From NCBI GenBank assembly GCA_944387385.1, contig CALXES010000008.1:1-64000 (forward strand): a DNA stretch of 64,000 nt. Reading direction: 5' to 3'. Source of the DNA: an uncultured Clostridia bacterium (GTDB taxonomy: Bacteria; Bacillota; Clostridia; TANB77; CAG-465). Positions 33,246 to 42,128 of the stretch are shown here, one piece after another (position 1 is the stretch's first letter; the number at the start of each line of letters is the position of its first letter). Made by a program: the position numbers and the translations under genes. The notes below the pieces were generated by a model. It did not search any database, was not told where the DNA came from, and worked only from the letters and a program-made list of their open reading frames with translations.

Positions 33246-34899
33246 TCTTACAGAAGAAGAGAAAATTGTAAAAAAATATTATGAGTTTTTTGTTGAAAGT
33301 AAAGTACCTAAATCTAAAACAGAAACAAAAAAATTAATAAAATCTTTTTGTGAAGAATTTTCTAAAGCAAGTATTTTAGGTACGAGGTATGAAGATAATA
33401 AAATAACTATTGGAAAAACAAGTAAAAGAGAAACTAATGGTAGTATGAGTACTTTTGGTGGTAAAGGGAAAAAAGCTTTGATGAGGATAAATACTAAAAG
33501 ATTTATTAGAGTACATAAAATAAATTCTGAAAATAAAAACCAACGTTTTGAAGGATTTTTTAAGTTGGTTGAAACTGCTAATCATGAATTAAGACATTTT
33601 TTTCAAGGAAAAGATAATGGTACTTTCAAAATGATTTCTAATGGGATATCATTTGGAGAAGCTCTAGATTATTCTTATGAAGATGTTTCAAGAGCAACAG
33701 ATAAAGATTTTTATAGTAGTAAAATTGGCAATTATCATAATGTAATGAAAGAAGGAGATGCAAGAAGAGTTGGATGTCTTAATGCATGTAATCAGATTAT
33801 TAATGCAATTTCTAGACTAAAAGTATCTCAAGTAGAAATTATGATGCAAAATTTACAAGAATCAATAGAAGAAGATAATATAGAATATGAAAAATTAAAA
33901 TTTCCTAATGAGAAAGTAAGACGTACTAGATCAGATGTTACGAGAACGTATTCAGATGAGGCTTTAGCAACATATCCTCAAAAATTTCTTGATAGATTTC
34001 CAGTTTTAAATTATGAATATGAAGAAAGTGGATCTAGAAAAAGTATAGAAACTTTATGGAAAGAAAAATCTATGTTAGAACAAAATTTAAAAAGTAATAT
34101 GAAAATAAAAGAAGATACAAAAGATAAATTAGGTAAACAACTTCATATAGGATACTCTAAAATATTCTTTAATGCATTCAAAGAGTTAAATGATTTTGAA
34201 AAAAAGGATATTGTTGCTAGATTTGGTCATGAGAAAATAGATCAAATAATTAAATATACAATTGATGGACGTCAAAAAGAGCTTATTGAAAGAGAAAAAC
34301 ATTTAAAATCATATTACTACGTAGTAAGAGAAAATGATTTAGAAGAATATGTAAATAAATATAAGTTTGATGAAGCTGTTGAATCATATAGAAGAAAAGC
34401 TGGATATGGTTCTCATTTTGATTTTGTTGAACAAAAAAATTATATTGGATTTGAAAATGATGAAACAAAATTTTTAAAGTCATTTGGACAATCAATAAAA
34501 TATATAAAATGCAATAGATATACTCCAGAAGAAAAAGCTCGTGCGGATGCATTAATAAGTGACATTAAGCAAAAAAGGTTAGAGGAAAATAAAAAGAAGT
34601 ATATAAGAAGAATTCAAGCAAAACAAAGTAATAATATTTTCTCAATTATAAAGAGAAAAATTTATACTAAATCTTTGCCAGCTTCAAGAGAAGAAGAAAA
34701 CTTAGAGTTTGAATTACAAAACTTAGTAGTAATGCGTGATGAAGCTTTAAAATATAAAAAATTAAAGCAAGAAAAAAAAGATGAATTAAGTAATATAAAA
34801 AATGAGGTAGATAATACTCTAAAAAAAGTTAATGCTCAAAAATATTTAGAAAAAAAAGAAAATAATATAATTAGTTTCCCAGAGGATCCTAATATATAA
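33238..34899 (+). CDS. Unrecognised 553-aa protein with an HELRH metalloprotease-like motif
   Basis: Residues 111-122 read VETANHELRHFF, an HExxH zinc-metalloprotease signature in a helical context. About 50 residues later KEGDARRVG (170-178) could supply the third ligand Glu, as in gluzincin-type families. The C-terminal two thirds are long charged helices (EKSMLEQNLKSNMKIKEDTK; EKKDELSNIKNEVDNTLKK), probably coiled coil. No signal peptide or membrane segment, so it should act in the cytoplasm. The gene sits between two small helical proteins in one unit behind recA-recX. The activity is inferred from the motif only. Confidence 0.7.
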   Translation: MSSLTEEEKIVKKYYEFFVESKVPKSKTETKKLIKSFCEEFSKASILGTRYEDNKITIGKTSKRETNGSMSTFGGKGKKALMRINTKRFIRVHKINSENKNQRFEGFFKLVETANHELRHFFQGKDNGTFKMISNGISFGEALDYSYEDVSRATDKDFYSSKIGNYHNVMKEGDARRVGCLNACNQIINAISRLKVSQVEIMMQNLQESIEEDNIEYEKLKFPNEKVRRTRSDVTRTYSDEALATYPQKFLDRFPVLNYEYEESGSRKSIETLWKEKSMLEQNLKSNMKIKEDTKDKLGKQLHIGYSKIFFNAFKELNDFEKKDIVARFGHEKIDQIIKYTIDGRQKELIEREKHLKSYYYVVRENDLEEYVNKYKFDEAVESYRRKAGYGSHFDFVEQKNYIGFENDETKFLKSFGQSIKYIKCNRYTPEEKARADALISDIKQKRLEENKKKYIRRIQAKQSNNIFSIIKRKIYTKSLPASREEENLEFELQNLVVMRDEALKYKKLKQEKKDELSNIKNEVDNTLKKVNAQKYLEKKENNIISFPEDPNI

Positions 34900-34911
34900 T
34901 GAGGGAAAGAT

Positions 34912-35154
34912 ATGTTGGATAATGAAAAATATAAAAAATTAAAAGAAATTAAAGAGTTATTAGATAATAAAAAGATAGAAGTAAAAGATATTCCTAATGA
35001 GTATATTCATTATTTATATATTATGTATGAAAACCAAATAAAAGAGGATAAATATCAAATAAAAGAAATTGAAGAAAATATAGAAGAGTATAAAAAAATG
35101 ATTCAAGATGCGATTTTATACTTAAAAAGTAATCATATAAAAGATGAGACTTAG
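34912..35154 (+). CDS. Small coiled-coil protein of the HELRH cluster
   Basis: 80 residues, beginning MLDNEKYKKLKEIKELLDNK. Two probable helices, the second with a heptad pattern (IKEDKYQIKEIEENIEEYKK). GAGGGAAAG precedes its ATG, 12 bp after the HELRH gene. The terminator that follows overlaps its last codons and closes the cluster. Function unknown. Confidence 0.72.
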   Translation: MLDNEKYKKLKEIKELLDNKKIEVKDIPNEYIHYLYIMYENQIKEDKYQIKEIEENIEEYKKMIQDAILYLKSNHIKDET

Positions 35155-35167
35155 TCTCATCTTTTTT
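35140..35167 (+). terminator. Terminator of the HELRH cluster
   Basis: AAAGATGAGAC (35140-35150) pairs with GTCTCATCTTT (35154-35164) and a T run. Confidence 0.9.
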
Positions 35168-35181
35168 CGTGTAGTTTTTAC

Positions 35182-35210
35182 TTGAAAAATAATAACTTAG
35201 AGTATATAAT
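35182..35210 (+). promoter_or_regulatory. Sigma-A promoter of deoD
   Basis: TTGAAA (35182-35187), 17-bp spacer, TATAAT (35205-35210). Confidence 0.8.
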
Positions 35211-35234
35211 CTAATTATATTTAGGAGGAAAAGT

Positions 35235-35984
35235 ATGAAAATAAATACACCAACACCACATAATGAAGCAAAATATGGAGAAATTGCAAAGACAGTTTTA
35301 ATGCCAGGTGATCCTTTAAGAGCAAAGTATATAGCAGAAAACTTTTTAGAAGATGCAAAATTATATAATAATGTAAGAGGAATGCTAGGATATACAGGAA
35401 AATACAAAGGTGTAACTATTTCTGTTCAAGGAAGTGGAATGGGAGTTCCATCTATGGCAATTTATTCTAAAGAACTTTTTGAAGGTTATGATGTAGACAA
35501 TATAATAAGAATTGGAAGTGCAGGATCTTTGGATAATGATAATGCGTGCGATATTTGTAAGAGTGTAAATTTAGGAGATATAGTAATAGCACAAGATGTG
35601 GTAACAGATTCAAATTATATTCAAGCAAATAAATATAATGTTGTTCCTGTGGCATCAGAGAAAATTTTAAGTGTTGCAAAGGAAGAGTGTAAAGACTTAA
35701 GTAATATTAAATTTGGGACAATATATACATCAGATACATTCTATATGGAGCATAAGTTTTTAGAAGAAATGTCAAAAAAACCTGTTTTAGGAGTTGAGAT
35801 GGAAACACTTGGTCTTTATACTAATGCTGCAGTAGCTAAAAAGAATGCTATAGCAATGTTTACTGTTACAGATAAATTATTAAGAGGAATATCTGTGCCA
35901 TCTAGTGATAGACAAACAGGTCTAAATCAAATGATAGAATTAGCTTTAGAAATAGCTATAAAATTAGAAAAGGAAAAAGAGTAA
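35235..35984 (+). CDS. deoD: Purine-nucleoside phosphorylase, DeoD type
   Basis: 249 residues, hexameric NP-I family. MPGDPLRAKYIAENFL, the phosphate-binding GSGMGVPSMAIYS, IRIGSAGSL and GVEMETLGLY are typical. Splits purine (deoxy)nucleosides with phosphate to base and (deoxy)ribose-1-phosphate in salvage. The start follows AGGAGG. scpA begins 1 bp after its stop, so the pair forms one transcript. Confidence 0.95.
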   Translation: MKINTPTPHNEAKYGEIAKTVLMPGDPLRAKYIAENFLEDAKLYNNVRGMLGYTGKYKGVTISVQGSGMGVPSMAIYSKELFEGYDVDNIIRIGSAGSLDNDNACDICKSVNLGDIVIAQDVVTDSNYIQANKYNVVPVASEKILSVAKEECKDLSNIKFGTIYTSDTFYMEHKFLEEMSKKPVLGVEMETLGLYTNAAVAKKNAIAMFTVTDKLLRGISVPSSDRQTGLNQMIELALEIAIKLEKEKE

Positions 35985-35985
35985 T

Positions 35986-36774
35986 ATGAATAATATTGAA
36001 AAGATTGAAGATATTAAATTTAATATAAAAAATTTTGAAGGACCACTTGATCTTTTGTTATATTTAATATCTAAGAATAAAAAAGATATTTTTGAGATAT
36101 CTTTAAGTGAACTTACAGATGAGTACGTTTCATATCTAAATGAAATGGATGAAAATAATATTGAAATAGCATCTGAATTTATTGTTATGGCTTCTACACT
36201 TTTGGATATAAAAGCAAGAAAACTTTTACCACAATTAGAGAATGAAGAGGAAGAAGAACAGATATCTGAAGAAGAACTTCTTAGAAAAATATCACAATAT
36301 AAAATATATAAAGAGGCATCAGAAAAAATTAATGAGATGTATAAATTAAATTTTGGTTCTTTTACTAAGGCTTTTGAAAAAATAAAATTTAAAAAGAAAG
36401 TAGAATACACAGGAGATAAATTTACTAAACAAGAAATATTTAATATATATTCAAATATATTATTTAGAAATCAAAGTAAAATAAATAAGAATGCAAAAGA
36501 AATTGAAAAAATTGCTGTATACGAAAAATATACTGTTCAAGATAAAGTAAAACAGATTGTTGGTTATCTAAATGATAACGGAAGTATGGTGTTTAACAAT
36601 GTATTTAATAATACTTGTGATAATGTAGAAATAGTAACGGCTTTTTTAGGAGTTTTAGAGCTTGGAAAAATGAAACAGGTAGATATTGAACAAGAGTATT
36701 TGTTTTCAGATATAAATGTTACAAGAAAAAATGAAGCAAAAATAGATATAGATGTATCAACTTTAAATTATTAG
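35986..36774 (+). CDS. scpA: Segregation and condensation protein A
   Basis: 262 residues. FNIKNFEGPLDLLLYLISKN at the N-terminus (SMC-neck-binding), ASTLLDIKARKLLPQLE and a C-terminal winged helix (about 190-260, VTAFLGVLELGKMKQVD). The kleisin of the Smc-ScpAB condensin. No ribosome-binding site of its own; the deoD coding end (AGGAAAAAGAG) probably serves. scpB, which normally follows, is absent here. Confidence 0.92.
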   Translation: MNNIEKIEDIKFNIKNFEGPLDLLLYLISKNKKDIFEISLSELTDEYVSYLNEMDENNIEIASEFIVMASTLLDIKARKLLPQLENEEEEEQISEEELLRKISQYKIYKEASEKINEMYKLNFGSFTKAFEKIKFKKKVEYTGDKFTKQEIFNIYSNILFRNQSKINKNAKEIEKIAVYEKYTVQDKVKQIVGYLNDNGSMVFNNVFNNTCDNVEIVTAFLGVLELGKMKQVDIEQEYLFSDINVTRKNEAKIDIDVSTLNY

Positions 36775-36796
36775 TACGGGATAACCGTACTTTTTT
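36773..36796 (+). terminator. Terminator after scpA
   Basis: AGTACGG (36773-36779) pairs with CCGTACT (36785-36791) and T6. Confidence 0.88.
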
Positions 36797-36844
36797 GTTA
36801 TATATTTTTATTCTGTGCATATATATTAAATAGGAGGGATAAAT

Positions 36845-37093
36845 ATGTTAAGGTGCATAGGAAAAAATATTATAGTAGAGCTAAGTGATAAAAATGACTA
36901 TGAAAGAAACGGAATAATAATTAAGACTACTTCATCAAATCTTATTGGGAGAGTTATTTGTACTGGAAAGGATATAACTGAAATTAAGCAAGAAGATAAA
37001 GTTATATATAATGAAGCTAACGCTAGGAAAATTATATATAATAGTATGGAGTATTTTGTTTTAAATGAAAAAGATGTTTTAGCAATAATTTAA
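36845..37093 (+). CDS. groES: Divergent GroES-like co-chaperonin
   Basis: 82 residues, about 12 shorter than usual GroES. GKNIIVEL at the start, a short mobile loop with a hydrophobic triplet (ERNGIIIKT) and VICTGKD/EDKVIY in the core show the family. The loop lacks the usual proline-rich flank. The start follows AGGAGGGA, and groEL begins 11 bp after its stop. No CIRCE element in the leader. Confidence 0.85.
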   Translation: MLRCIGKNIIVELSDKNDYERNGIIIKTTSSNLIGRVICTGKDITEIKQEDKVIYNEANARKIIYNSMEYFVLNEKDVLAII

Positions 37094-37104
37094 GGGGGAT
37101 TCAT

Positions 37105-38685
37105 ATGAAAAAAATATTATATGGTAATGAAGCCAAAGAAGCAATCTTAAGAGGTGTAGAAAAACTATCTAATGCTGTAAATATAACTTTAGGACCCAAA
37201 GGAAAAAATGTAGCATTAAAGGGTGAGTTTTCATCACCTGTAATAATAAATGACGGTGTTTCAATTGCAAAAGAAATTCAACTAGATGATGAAATTGAAA
37301 ATTTGGGTGCTGAACTTTTAAAAGAAGTAGCATTAAAGACTAATGATATTGCTGGAGATGGAACAACAACAGCAACAGTACTTGCTCATAGTATGGTAAA
37401 AGAGGGAATGAAAAATATAACTGCGGGAGCAAATCCTGTGCAAATTAGAAATGGAATGAATAAGACACTTAAAGAGGCAATTAAGGTAATTAAAGAGATA
37501 TCTCAAACCATTGAATCTAATGACCAAATAAAAGAAATAGCAGTTATTTCATCTGGAGATTATGAAATTGGAAATTTAATAAGTACAGCAATAAATATGA
37601 TAGGAAAAGAAGGAGTAATAACCGTTGATGAATCAAAGACTACTAATACTAATTTAAATATTGTAGAGGGATTAAAATTTAATAGTGGATATATATCATC
37701 ATATATGGTAGGAGATAATATGAAAATGGAAGAAGTATTAGAAAATCCATATATTTTAATATCTAACAAGAAAATTACAAGCGTGCAAGAGGTATTACCT
37801 CTTATTGAAAAAGTTTCTCAGACAAATAGACCATTAGTTTTAATTGTAGAAGATATAGAGGGTGAGGCCCTTGCAACTTTAATTGTAAATAAAATTAGAG
37901 GTACTTTTAATTCGATTGCTGTAAAAGCACCAAGTTTTGGTGAGGAAAGAAGGCAAATACTTGAAGATATAGCAATAGTGACTGGAGGAAATTTAATTGA
38001 TGATGAAATATTATCAGATTTAAAAGAAGTTAGCTTAGCAGATTTAGGAAGTGCAAAGAGTGTAAAGATTTCTAAAGATAGTACAATAATACTTAGAGGA
38101 AATGGAAAAGAAGAAAAGATTACACAAAAAATAGAAGATACAAAAAATAGTATTCTTGCTCAAAGTAGTGAAGATGAAATAAAAAAACTAAGAAGAAGGC
38201 TGGCAAGACTTTTAGGTGGAATTGCTGTAATAGAGGTGGGAGCGGCAACACAGACTGAGCTTAATGAAAAAAAGCTTAGAATTGAGGATGCTTTATCTGC
38301 TACAAGAGCTGCTATAGAAGAAGGTATAGTAGAAGGAGGTGGAAGAGCATATATAACAGTTGAAAATAGGATAAAAGGCTTTGTAAATAGACTTATAGAA
38401 GGAGAAAGAGTTGGTGGAAATATAGTACTTAAGGCTTTAGAGAAGCCACTATATTATATTGCTGAAAATGCAGGACAAAATGGAGATATTATAGTAGAGA
38501 AAGTAAAAGAGAGTAAAGAGGAAATTGGTTATAATGCCAACGAAAATGTATTAGTAAATATGAAAGAAGAAGGGATAATAGATCCAACAAAGGTTACAAG
38601 AACTGCTTTAGAAAATGCTGTTTCTATTTCTTCTATGATACTTACAACAGACGCAGCAATTTGTAATGTAGATAAAGATATATAA
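37105..38685 (+). CDS. groEL: Divergent GroEL-like chaperonin
   Basis: 526 residues. The ATPase parts are intact: ITLGPKGKNV, INDGVSIAKEI (Asp), GDGTTTATVLAHSM and EGIVEGGG. The apical substrate-binding face differs: GYISSYMVGDN in place of the nearly invariant GYxSPYF, and APSFGEERRQILED for APGFGDRRKAMLED. The C-terminus ends TTDAAICNVDKDI without the GGM repeats. It is probably an active ATPase with altered client binding, perhaps a second chaperonin beside a standard groESL elsewhere. The start follows AAGGGGG. Confidence 0.92.
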   Translation: MKKILYGNEAKEAILRGVEKLSNAVNITLGPKGKNVALKGEFSSPVIINDGVSIAKEIQLDDEIENLGAELLKEVALKTNDIAGDGTTTATVLAHSMVKEGMKNITAGANPVQIRNGMNKTLKEAIKVIKEISQTIESNDQIKEIAVISSGDYEIGNLISTAINMIGKEGVITVDESKTTNTNLNIVEGLKFNSGYISSYMVGDNMKMEEVLENPYILISNKKITSVQEVLPLIEKVSQTNRPLVLIVEDIEGEALATLIVNKIRGTFNSIAVKAPSFGEERRQILEDIAIVTGGNLIDDEILSDLKEVSLADLGSAKSVKISKDSTIILRGNGKEEKITQKIEDTKNSILAQSSEDEIKKLRRRLARLLGGIAVIEVGAATQTELNEKKLRIEDALSATRAAIEEGIVEGGGRAYITVENRIKGFVNRLIEGERVGGNIVLKALEKPLYYIAENAGQNGDIIVEKVKESKEEIGYNANENVLVNMKEEGIIDPTKVTRTALENAVSISSMILTTDAAICNVDKDI

Positions 38686-38720
38686 AAAGAAATTCTTCAT
38701 TTTTATGAAGAATTTCTTTT
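38685..38720. terminator. Bidirectional terminator after groEL
   Basis: A perfect 16-bp stem (38685-38700 with 38705-38720) around TTTT, lying between converging genes. Confidence 0.9.
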
Positions 38721-38722
38721 TA

Positions 38723-39175
38723 TTATAAAATAGTTGGTCCAATTACGTATGAAAAACCACCCATTAATGAAAGGATAATACAAATTATTAGCATTATTAA
38801 AGATATAATATATGCTATCTTGTTAATAACTAATGAATTATCTCTTTTTAAAGCTTTTTTAGAAATTATAAATGCAGGAACAGCTAATATATATGAAAAA
38901 ACAACTTGCATAAATATTAATAAAGGTACAGTTAGTAACGATAATATCAAAGAGAATATAGAATACGTTTTAGCTTTCTCTTTTTTTATTTTTAAATGAT
39001 TTGCTATATTCATTGTAGCAATAATAGCACCAATTCCTATTACTCCAGGAATCAATCTATAGTTTTGATTTTTTACTATTATAATAACATAAATAATACA
39101 TAGTAATATTAAAATAGCAGTTATAACTTTAATAATAATGCTACTGTTTTCTTTGTTTTTTTGACTATTTCGCAT
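38723..39175 (-). CDS. Small polytopic membrane protein, DUF4190-like
   Basis: 150 residues with four to five hydrophobic segments (IIIKVITAILILLCIIYVII; IPGVIGIGAIIATMNIA; YSIFSLILSLLTVPLLIF; IAYIISLIMLIICIILSLMG). The pattern of short loops resembles small DUF4190-type membrane proteins, but I cannot assign a family with certainty. AGAGGTG precedes the start on the minus strand. No charged catalytic residues within the helices. Confidence 0.65.
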   Translation of the reverse strand: MRNSQKNKENSSIIIKVITAILILLCIIYVIIIVKNQNYRLIPGVIGIGAIIATMNIANHLKIKKEKAKTYSIFSLILSLLTVPLLIFMQVVFSYILAVPAFIISKKALKRDNSLVINKIAYIISLIMLIICIILSLMGGFSYVIGPTIL

Positions 39176-39316
39176 TTTTCAACACCTCTTACATGTGTAT
39201 TATATTATATAAACTTGTTAAAGTCAATTAAAATATATAATTACTAATAGGTTATTTTGCTTGCAAATAAGGATAATTTAATATATAATATTATGTATAT
39301 AAAGTAGGAGATTTTT

Positions 39317-39712
39317 ATGGAAGAATATATAGATAGAATAGATATTCAGACAGTACCAGCACAGACTCTAGCTTTTATTGGAGATGCAGTATATAATGTC
39401 TATATAAGAACATATTTAACGAGCATATCTACTGCAAAAGCTGGAGCATTGCATAGTCTTTCAATAAAATATGTAAGTGCCAAAGGGCAATCTGCAACAA
39501 TTGATAAAATCATGGACATGCTTACAGAAGAAGAAATTGCAATGTATAAGAGAGGAAGAAATACTAATATTCCTACAGTTTCTAAGCATGTTGACGTTGT
39601 CGAATATAAAAAAGCAACAGGATTTGAGTGTTTAATAGGTTATTTATTTGTTACAAAACAAAATGAAAGATTAAATAAGATTGTACAAGAAAGTATTAAG
39701 TGCTTTAATTAG
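39317..39712 (+). CDS. mrnC: Mini-ribonuclease 3
   Basis: 131 residues, an RNase III catalytic domain without the dsRNA-binding domain. The signature LAFIGDAVYNVYIRTYLT carries catalytic Asp; the second acidic site is in EYKKATGFECLIGYLF. Processes 23S rRNA ends as a dimer. In many Bacillota it follows cysS; here it stands after a minus-strand gene. The start has GTAGGAG. Confidence 0.92.
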   Translation: MEEYIDRIDIQTVPAQTLAFIGDAVYNVYIRTYLTSISTAKAGALHSLSIKYVSAKGQSATIDKIMDMLTEEEIAMYKRGRNTNIPTVSKHVDVVEYKKATGFECLIGYLFVTKQNERLNKIVQESIKCFN

Positions 39713-39724
39713 GAGGAAATAATT

Positions 39725-40198
39725 ATGAAGGATACAGATAAAGATTTTTTAGAAGAAACTTTTAGAAAAGAAGTATTAAAATCAATGGATGATAAGCTTT
39801 CTGAAAAAGAGAAAAAAGAACTTATGGAGGAAGCAAATGTCTCTTTAAAATTTTTAGATAAAATAAATGAAGTGGAATTACCAAAAGATAACTATGTTAT
39901 TTTTACTGATGGTAAAGAACAATTAATATATGAAAATGGTGAATTTTATGTTGTTTCTTCTACGAGTACTCTAAAGCAAAAAAAGAAGAAGACAAAAAAA
40001 GAAGCTACTGATATGTATTTAGATTATTTTATTAAGTATCAGCTTAATCCAATATTAGACAGTAGAAAAGCAAAGCAAAGAACAATTGAAGAAAAAGCTA
40101 AAAATAAAGCTAATAAGACAAAACAAATTCAAAAAGTTGCTGAGGATAAGAAAATAAAGAAAGAAAAAGTTATAGAAAAAGAAGATTTAACAAGATAA
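39725..40198 (+). CDS. Lysine-rich hypothetical protein
   Basis: 157 residues, 12 bp after mrnC, with AGGAGGAA upstream. The N-terminal half is acidic and helical (FLEETFRKEVLKSMDDKLSE), a small middle part looks beta (NYVIFTDGKEQLIYENGEF), and the C-terminal 50 residues are almost all Lys/Glu/Ala and probably helical or disordered. No signal peptide. I do not recognise the family. The position suggests an RNA-related role, but this is a guess. Confidence 0.65.
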   Translation: MKDTDKDFLEETFRKEVLKSMDDKLSEKEKKELMEEANVSLKFLDKINEVELPKDNYVIFTDGKEQLIYENGEFYVVSSTSTLKQKKKKTKKEATDMYLDYFIKYQLNPILDSRKAKQRTIEEKAKNKANKTKQIQKVAEDKKIKKEKVIEKEDLTR

Positions 40199-40236
40199 AA
40201 AAACTACCTTTAGTTAAAACTAAAGGTAGTTTTTTG
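40197..40236. terminator. Bidirectional terminator between the mrnC unit and the CotF-like genes
   Basis: AAACTACCTTTAGTT and AACTAAAGGTAGTTT pair perfectly; A and T runs on both sides serve converging units. Confidence 0.9.
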
Positions 40237-40479
40237 TTAGCAAATACTATTTTTTACTTGTTCAATATCTGCCTGACCTGCAGGAGCGGCAGGAACATAA
40301 TATCCTTTTTCTTTTGCAATTAAATATATTTGCCATTGATAATTTTCTAGTGAATTTCTAGAAGTTATTAAAGTATCTCTAAAATTTTTATCATTTGATT
40401 GTTGAATACTATAATTAATCATATTTATAGTACTATTTAATGTAGATAATACATCACTTACACCAATTTTCTCTGTCAT
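40237..40479 (-). CDS. CotF-like spore coat protein
   Basis: 80 residues from the ATG at 40479; GAGGTGAAT lies upstream, and an in-frame GTG at 40488 is within that site. VLSTLNSTINMINYSIQQ, RDTLITSRNSLENYQWQIY and EKGYYVPAAPAGQADIEQV match the four-helix CotF family of spore coat proteins, including the typical YYxPAAPA end. Encoded directly after a second CotF-like small gene and beside spoVA, supporting expression during sporulation. Confidence 0.82.
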   Translation of the reverse strand: MTEKIGVSDVLSTLNSTINMINYSIQQSNDKNFRDTLITSRNSLENYQWQIYLIAKEKGYYVPAAPAGQADIEQVKNSIC

Positions 40480-40489
40480 TTCATTCACC

Positions 40490-40672
40490 TCACAACATAT
40501 TAGATAATTCAGATTTTAAATTTGTACATTCATTACAAATGTCATCAAGTATTGTAGTTACATTAGAATCTGAAGTTAAAGTTTTGTAATAATTAATTTT
40601 TGAACAAAACTCGGTTGCGTGACCACAAATGTGTCTAATATTTTGAATTTCAATTTGATTTAAACTATTCAT
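40490..40672 (-). CDS. Small CotF-like partner protein
   Basis: 60 residues with a very strong AAAAGGAGGTTATT leader. Helical, with IEIQNIRHICGHATEFCSK and Cys/His-rich text (Cys16, Cys23, Cys45, Cys48). Small proteins of this type commonly precede CotF-family genes in Clostridia. It ends 10 bp before the next gene. The Cys/His pattern could bind metal or cross-link in the coat, but this is inferred. Confidence 0.72.
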   Translation of the reverse strand: MNSLNQIEIQNIRHICGHATEFCSKINYYKTLTSDSNVTTILDDICNECTNLKSELSNML

Positions 40673-40731
40673 AATAACCTCCTTTTAAATCACTAAGAAT
40701 ATTATCTGTAATTATTTTTAATTTATACTAA

Positions 40732-41097
40732 TTATTTTATAGTTGGTTTGGCAAATAGTGATGCTAAAAAACCAAATACTACAGCTGCTGCAATTCCACC
40801 AGCTGTTGCTGAAACTCCACCTGTAAATATTCCAATGAATCCTTGTTCTGCTATTGCTTTTACAGTACCTTTATATAAAGAATAACCAAATCCAGATATT
40901 GGAACACTCGCACCGCATTGTCCGAAGTTATATATAGGCTCATAAATACCTAAAAAACCAAGTACTACACCAAGTGTAACAAATAGAGTAAGAATTCTTG
41001 CAGGAGTAATTTTAGTTTTATCAATTAAAATTTGACCTATTGTACATATTATTCCACCAGTTAAAAATACTTTTCCGTACTCTAAAAATATATCCAT
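40732..41097 (-). CDS. spoVAE: Stage V sporulation protein AE
   Basis: 121 residues, polytopic, three to four helices (VFLTGGIICTIGQILI; ILTLFVTLGVVLGFLG; GIFTGGVSATAGGIAAAVVF). ASVPISGFGYSLYKG is a SpoVAC/AE signature. Part of the SpoVA channel that moves Ca-dipicolinate into the forespore and out at germination. Third gene of spoVAC-AD-AE; 3 bp separate it from spoVAD. Confidence 0.93.
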   Translation of the reverse strand: MDIFLEYGKVFLTGGIICTIGQILIDKTKITPARILTLFVTLGVVLGFLGIYEPIYNFGQCGASVPISGFGYSLYKGTVKAIAEQGFIGIFTGGVSATAGGIAAAVVFGFLASLFAKPTIK

Positions 41098-41100
41098 AAT

Positions 41101-42117
41101 TTACACCTCATTTTCTATTGCAATAGCATGAGCAATTCCAGGAATTGACTCACCTTGTGATGAAGAGAGTGGACTCATTAAAGCTCCTGTTGCAACAAGT
41201 AGTATTTTATTTAAGTTTTTGGCTTTTAATTCATTAAAAAAGTAGGAAGAAAATACACTTGCAACACATCCACATCCACTACCACCACAGTTTACATCTT
41301 GTTTTTTTTCATCGTAAATCAATATTCCACAGTCTTTATGCTTTTTTGAAATATCAATTCCTTCATTTTTAAAAAGTTGGATTAACATATCTGTTCCGTG
41401 AAGACCTAAATCACCGGTAATGATAGCATCATAATAATTTATATCTCTTCCTGTATCATTTAAATGATTGGAAACAGTACTAAATACTGCAGGAGCCATA
41501 GCAGCACCCATATTAGACATATCTGTAACGCCTAAATCTATTATTTTTCCTGGAGTTACATGAGTTATGTGTATACCATTATCTGCTATCTCTCTTCTAG
41601 TTACAAGTGCTGCACCACTTGCAGTAACAGTAGCTTGAGCTGTTGGACTCTTTTGATTTCCATGTTCTAAAGGCATTCTAAATTGTCTTTCTGCACTGCA
41701 AAAGTGAGATGATGCAGCAGCAACTATTTGATTTGCACAGTTTGATTCAAGAAGCAAAGAAGATAGTAAAAGTCCTTCACAAAAAGTTGAGCATGCACCG
41801 TAAAGTCCTAAAAAAGGTGTGTCAAATGCTCGTATTGCAAATCCGGATGAAATACATTGATTTAATAGATCGCCTGAAAAAATAACATCAACATCATGCT
41901 CTGTTATTCCTGATTTTACTAATAAATTATTTATACAGCTTTCTAACATTTTACTTTCAGATTTTTCAAATGTTTTTTCATCAAAAAATACATCTTTTAT
42001 ATGTAGATCAAAATAATTTGCAAGTGGTCCCTGCATCTCCTTTGGACCTACAATACTTGATGTTGAATATATACAAGGTTTGCATTCAATTTTAAAAGTT
42101 TGTTTACCAATTTTCAT
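41101..42117 (-). CDS. spoVAD: Stage V sporulation protein AD
   Basis: 338 residues with a thiolase-like fold. KPCIYSTSSIVGPKEMQGPL at the N-terminus, GLYGACSTFCEGLLLSSLL with a Cys at the usual thiolase position, and GSGCGCVASVFSSYF are typical. SpoVAD binds dipicolinic acid directly. The start follows AGGAGG. Middle gene of the spoVA unit. Confidence 0.95.
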   Translation of the reverse strand: MKIGKQTFKIECKPCIYSTSSIVGPKEMQGPLANYFDLHIKDVFFDEKTFEKSESKMLESCINNLLVKSGITEHDVDVIFSGDLLNQCISSGFAIRAFDTPFLGLYGACSTFCEGLLLSSLLLESNCANQIVAAASSHFCSAERQFRMPLEHGNQKSPTAQATVTASGAALVTRREIADNGIHITHVTPGKIIDLGVTDMSNMGAAMAPAVFSTVSNHLNDTGRDINYYDAIITGDLGLHGTDMLIQLFKNEGIDISKKHKDCGILIYDEKKQDVNCGGSGCGCVASVFSSYFFNELKAKNLNKILLVATGALMSPLSSSQGESIPGIAHAIAIENEV

Positions 42118-42128
42118 TTTTTAACCTC

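Noticed and set aside
36775-36844. Searched for a CIRCE (HrcA) operator before groES
   Set aside because: No TTAGCACTC-N9-GAGTGCTAA or near match; the region holds only the scpA terminator and a ribosome-binding site.
39317-39712. Full-length RNase III (rnc)
   Set aside because: The protein ends after the catalytic domain at 131 residues with no dsRNA-binding domain, so it is Mini-III.
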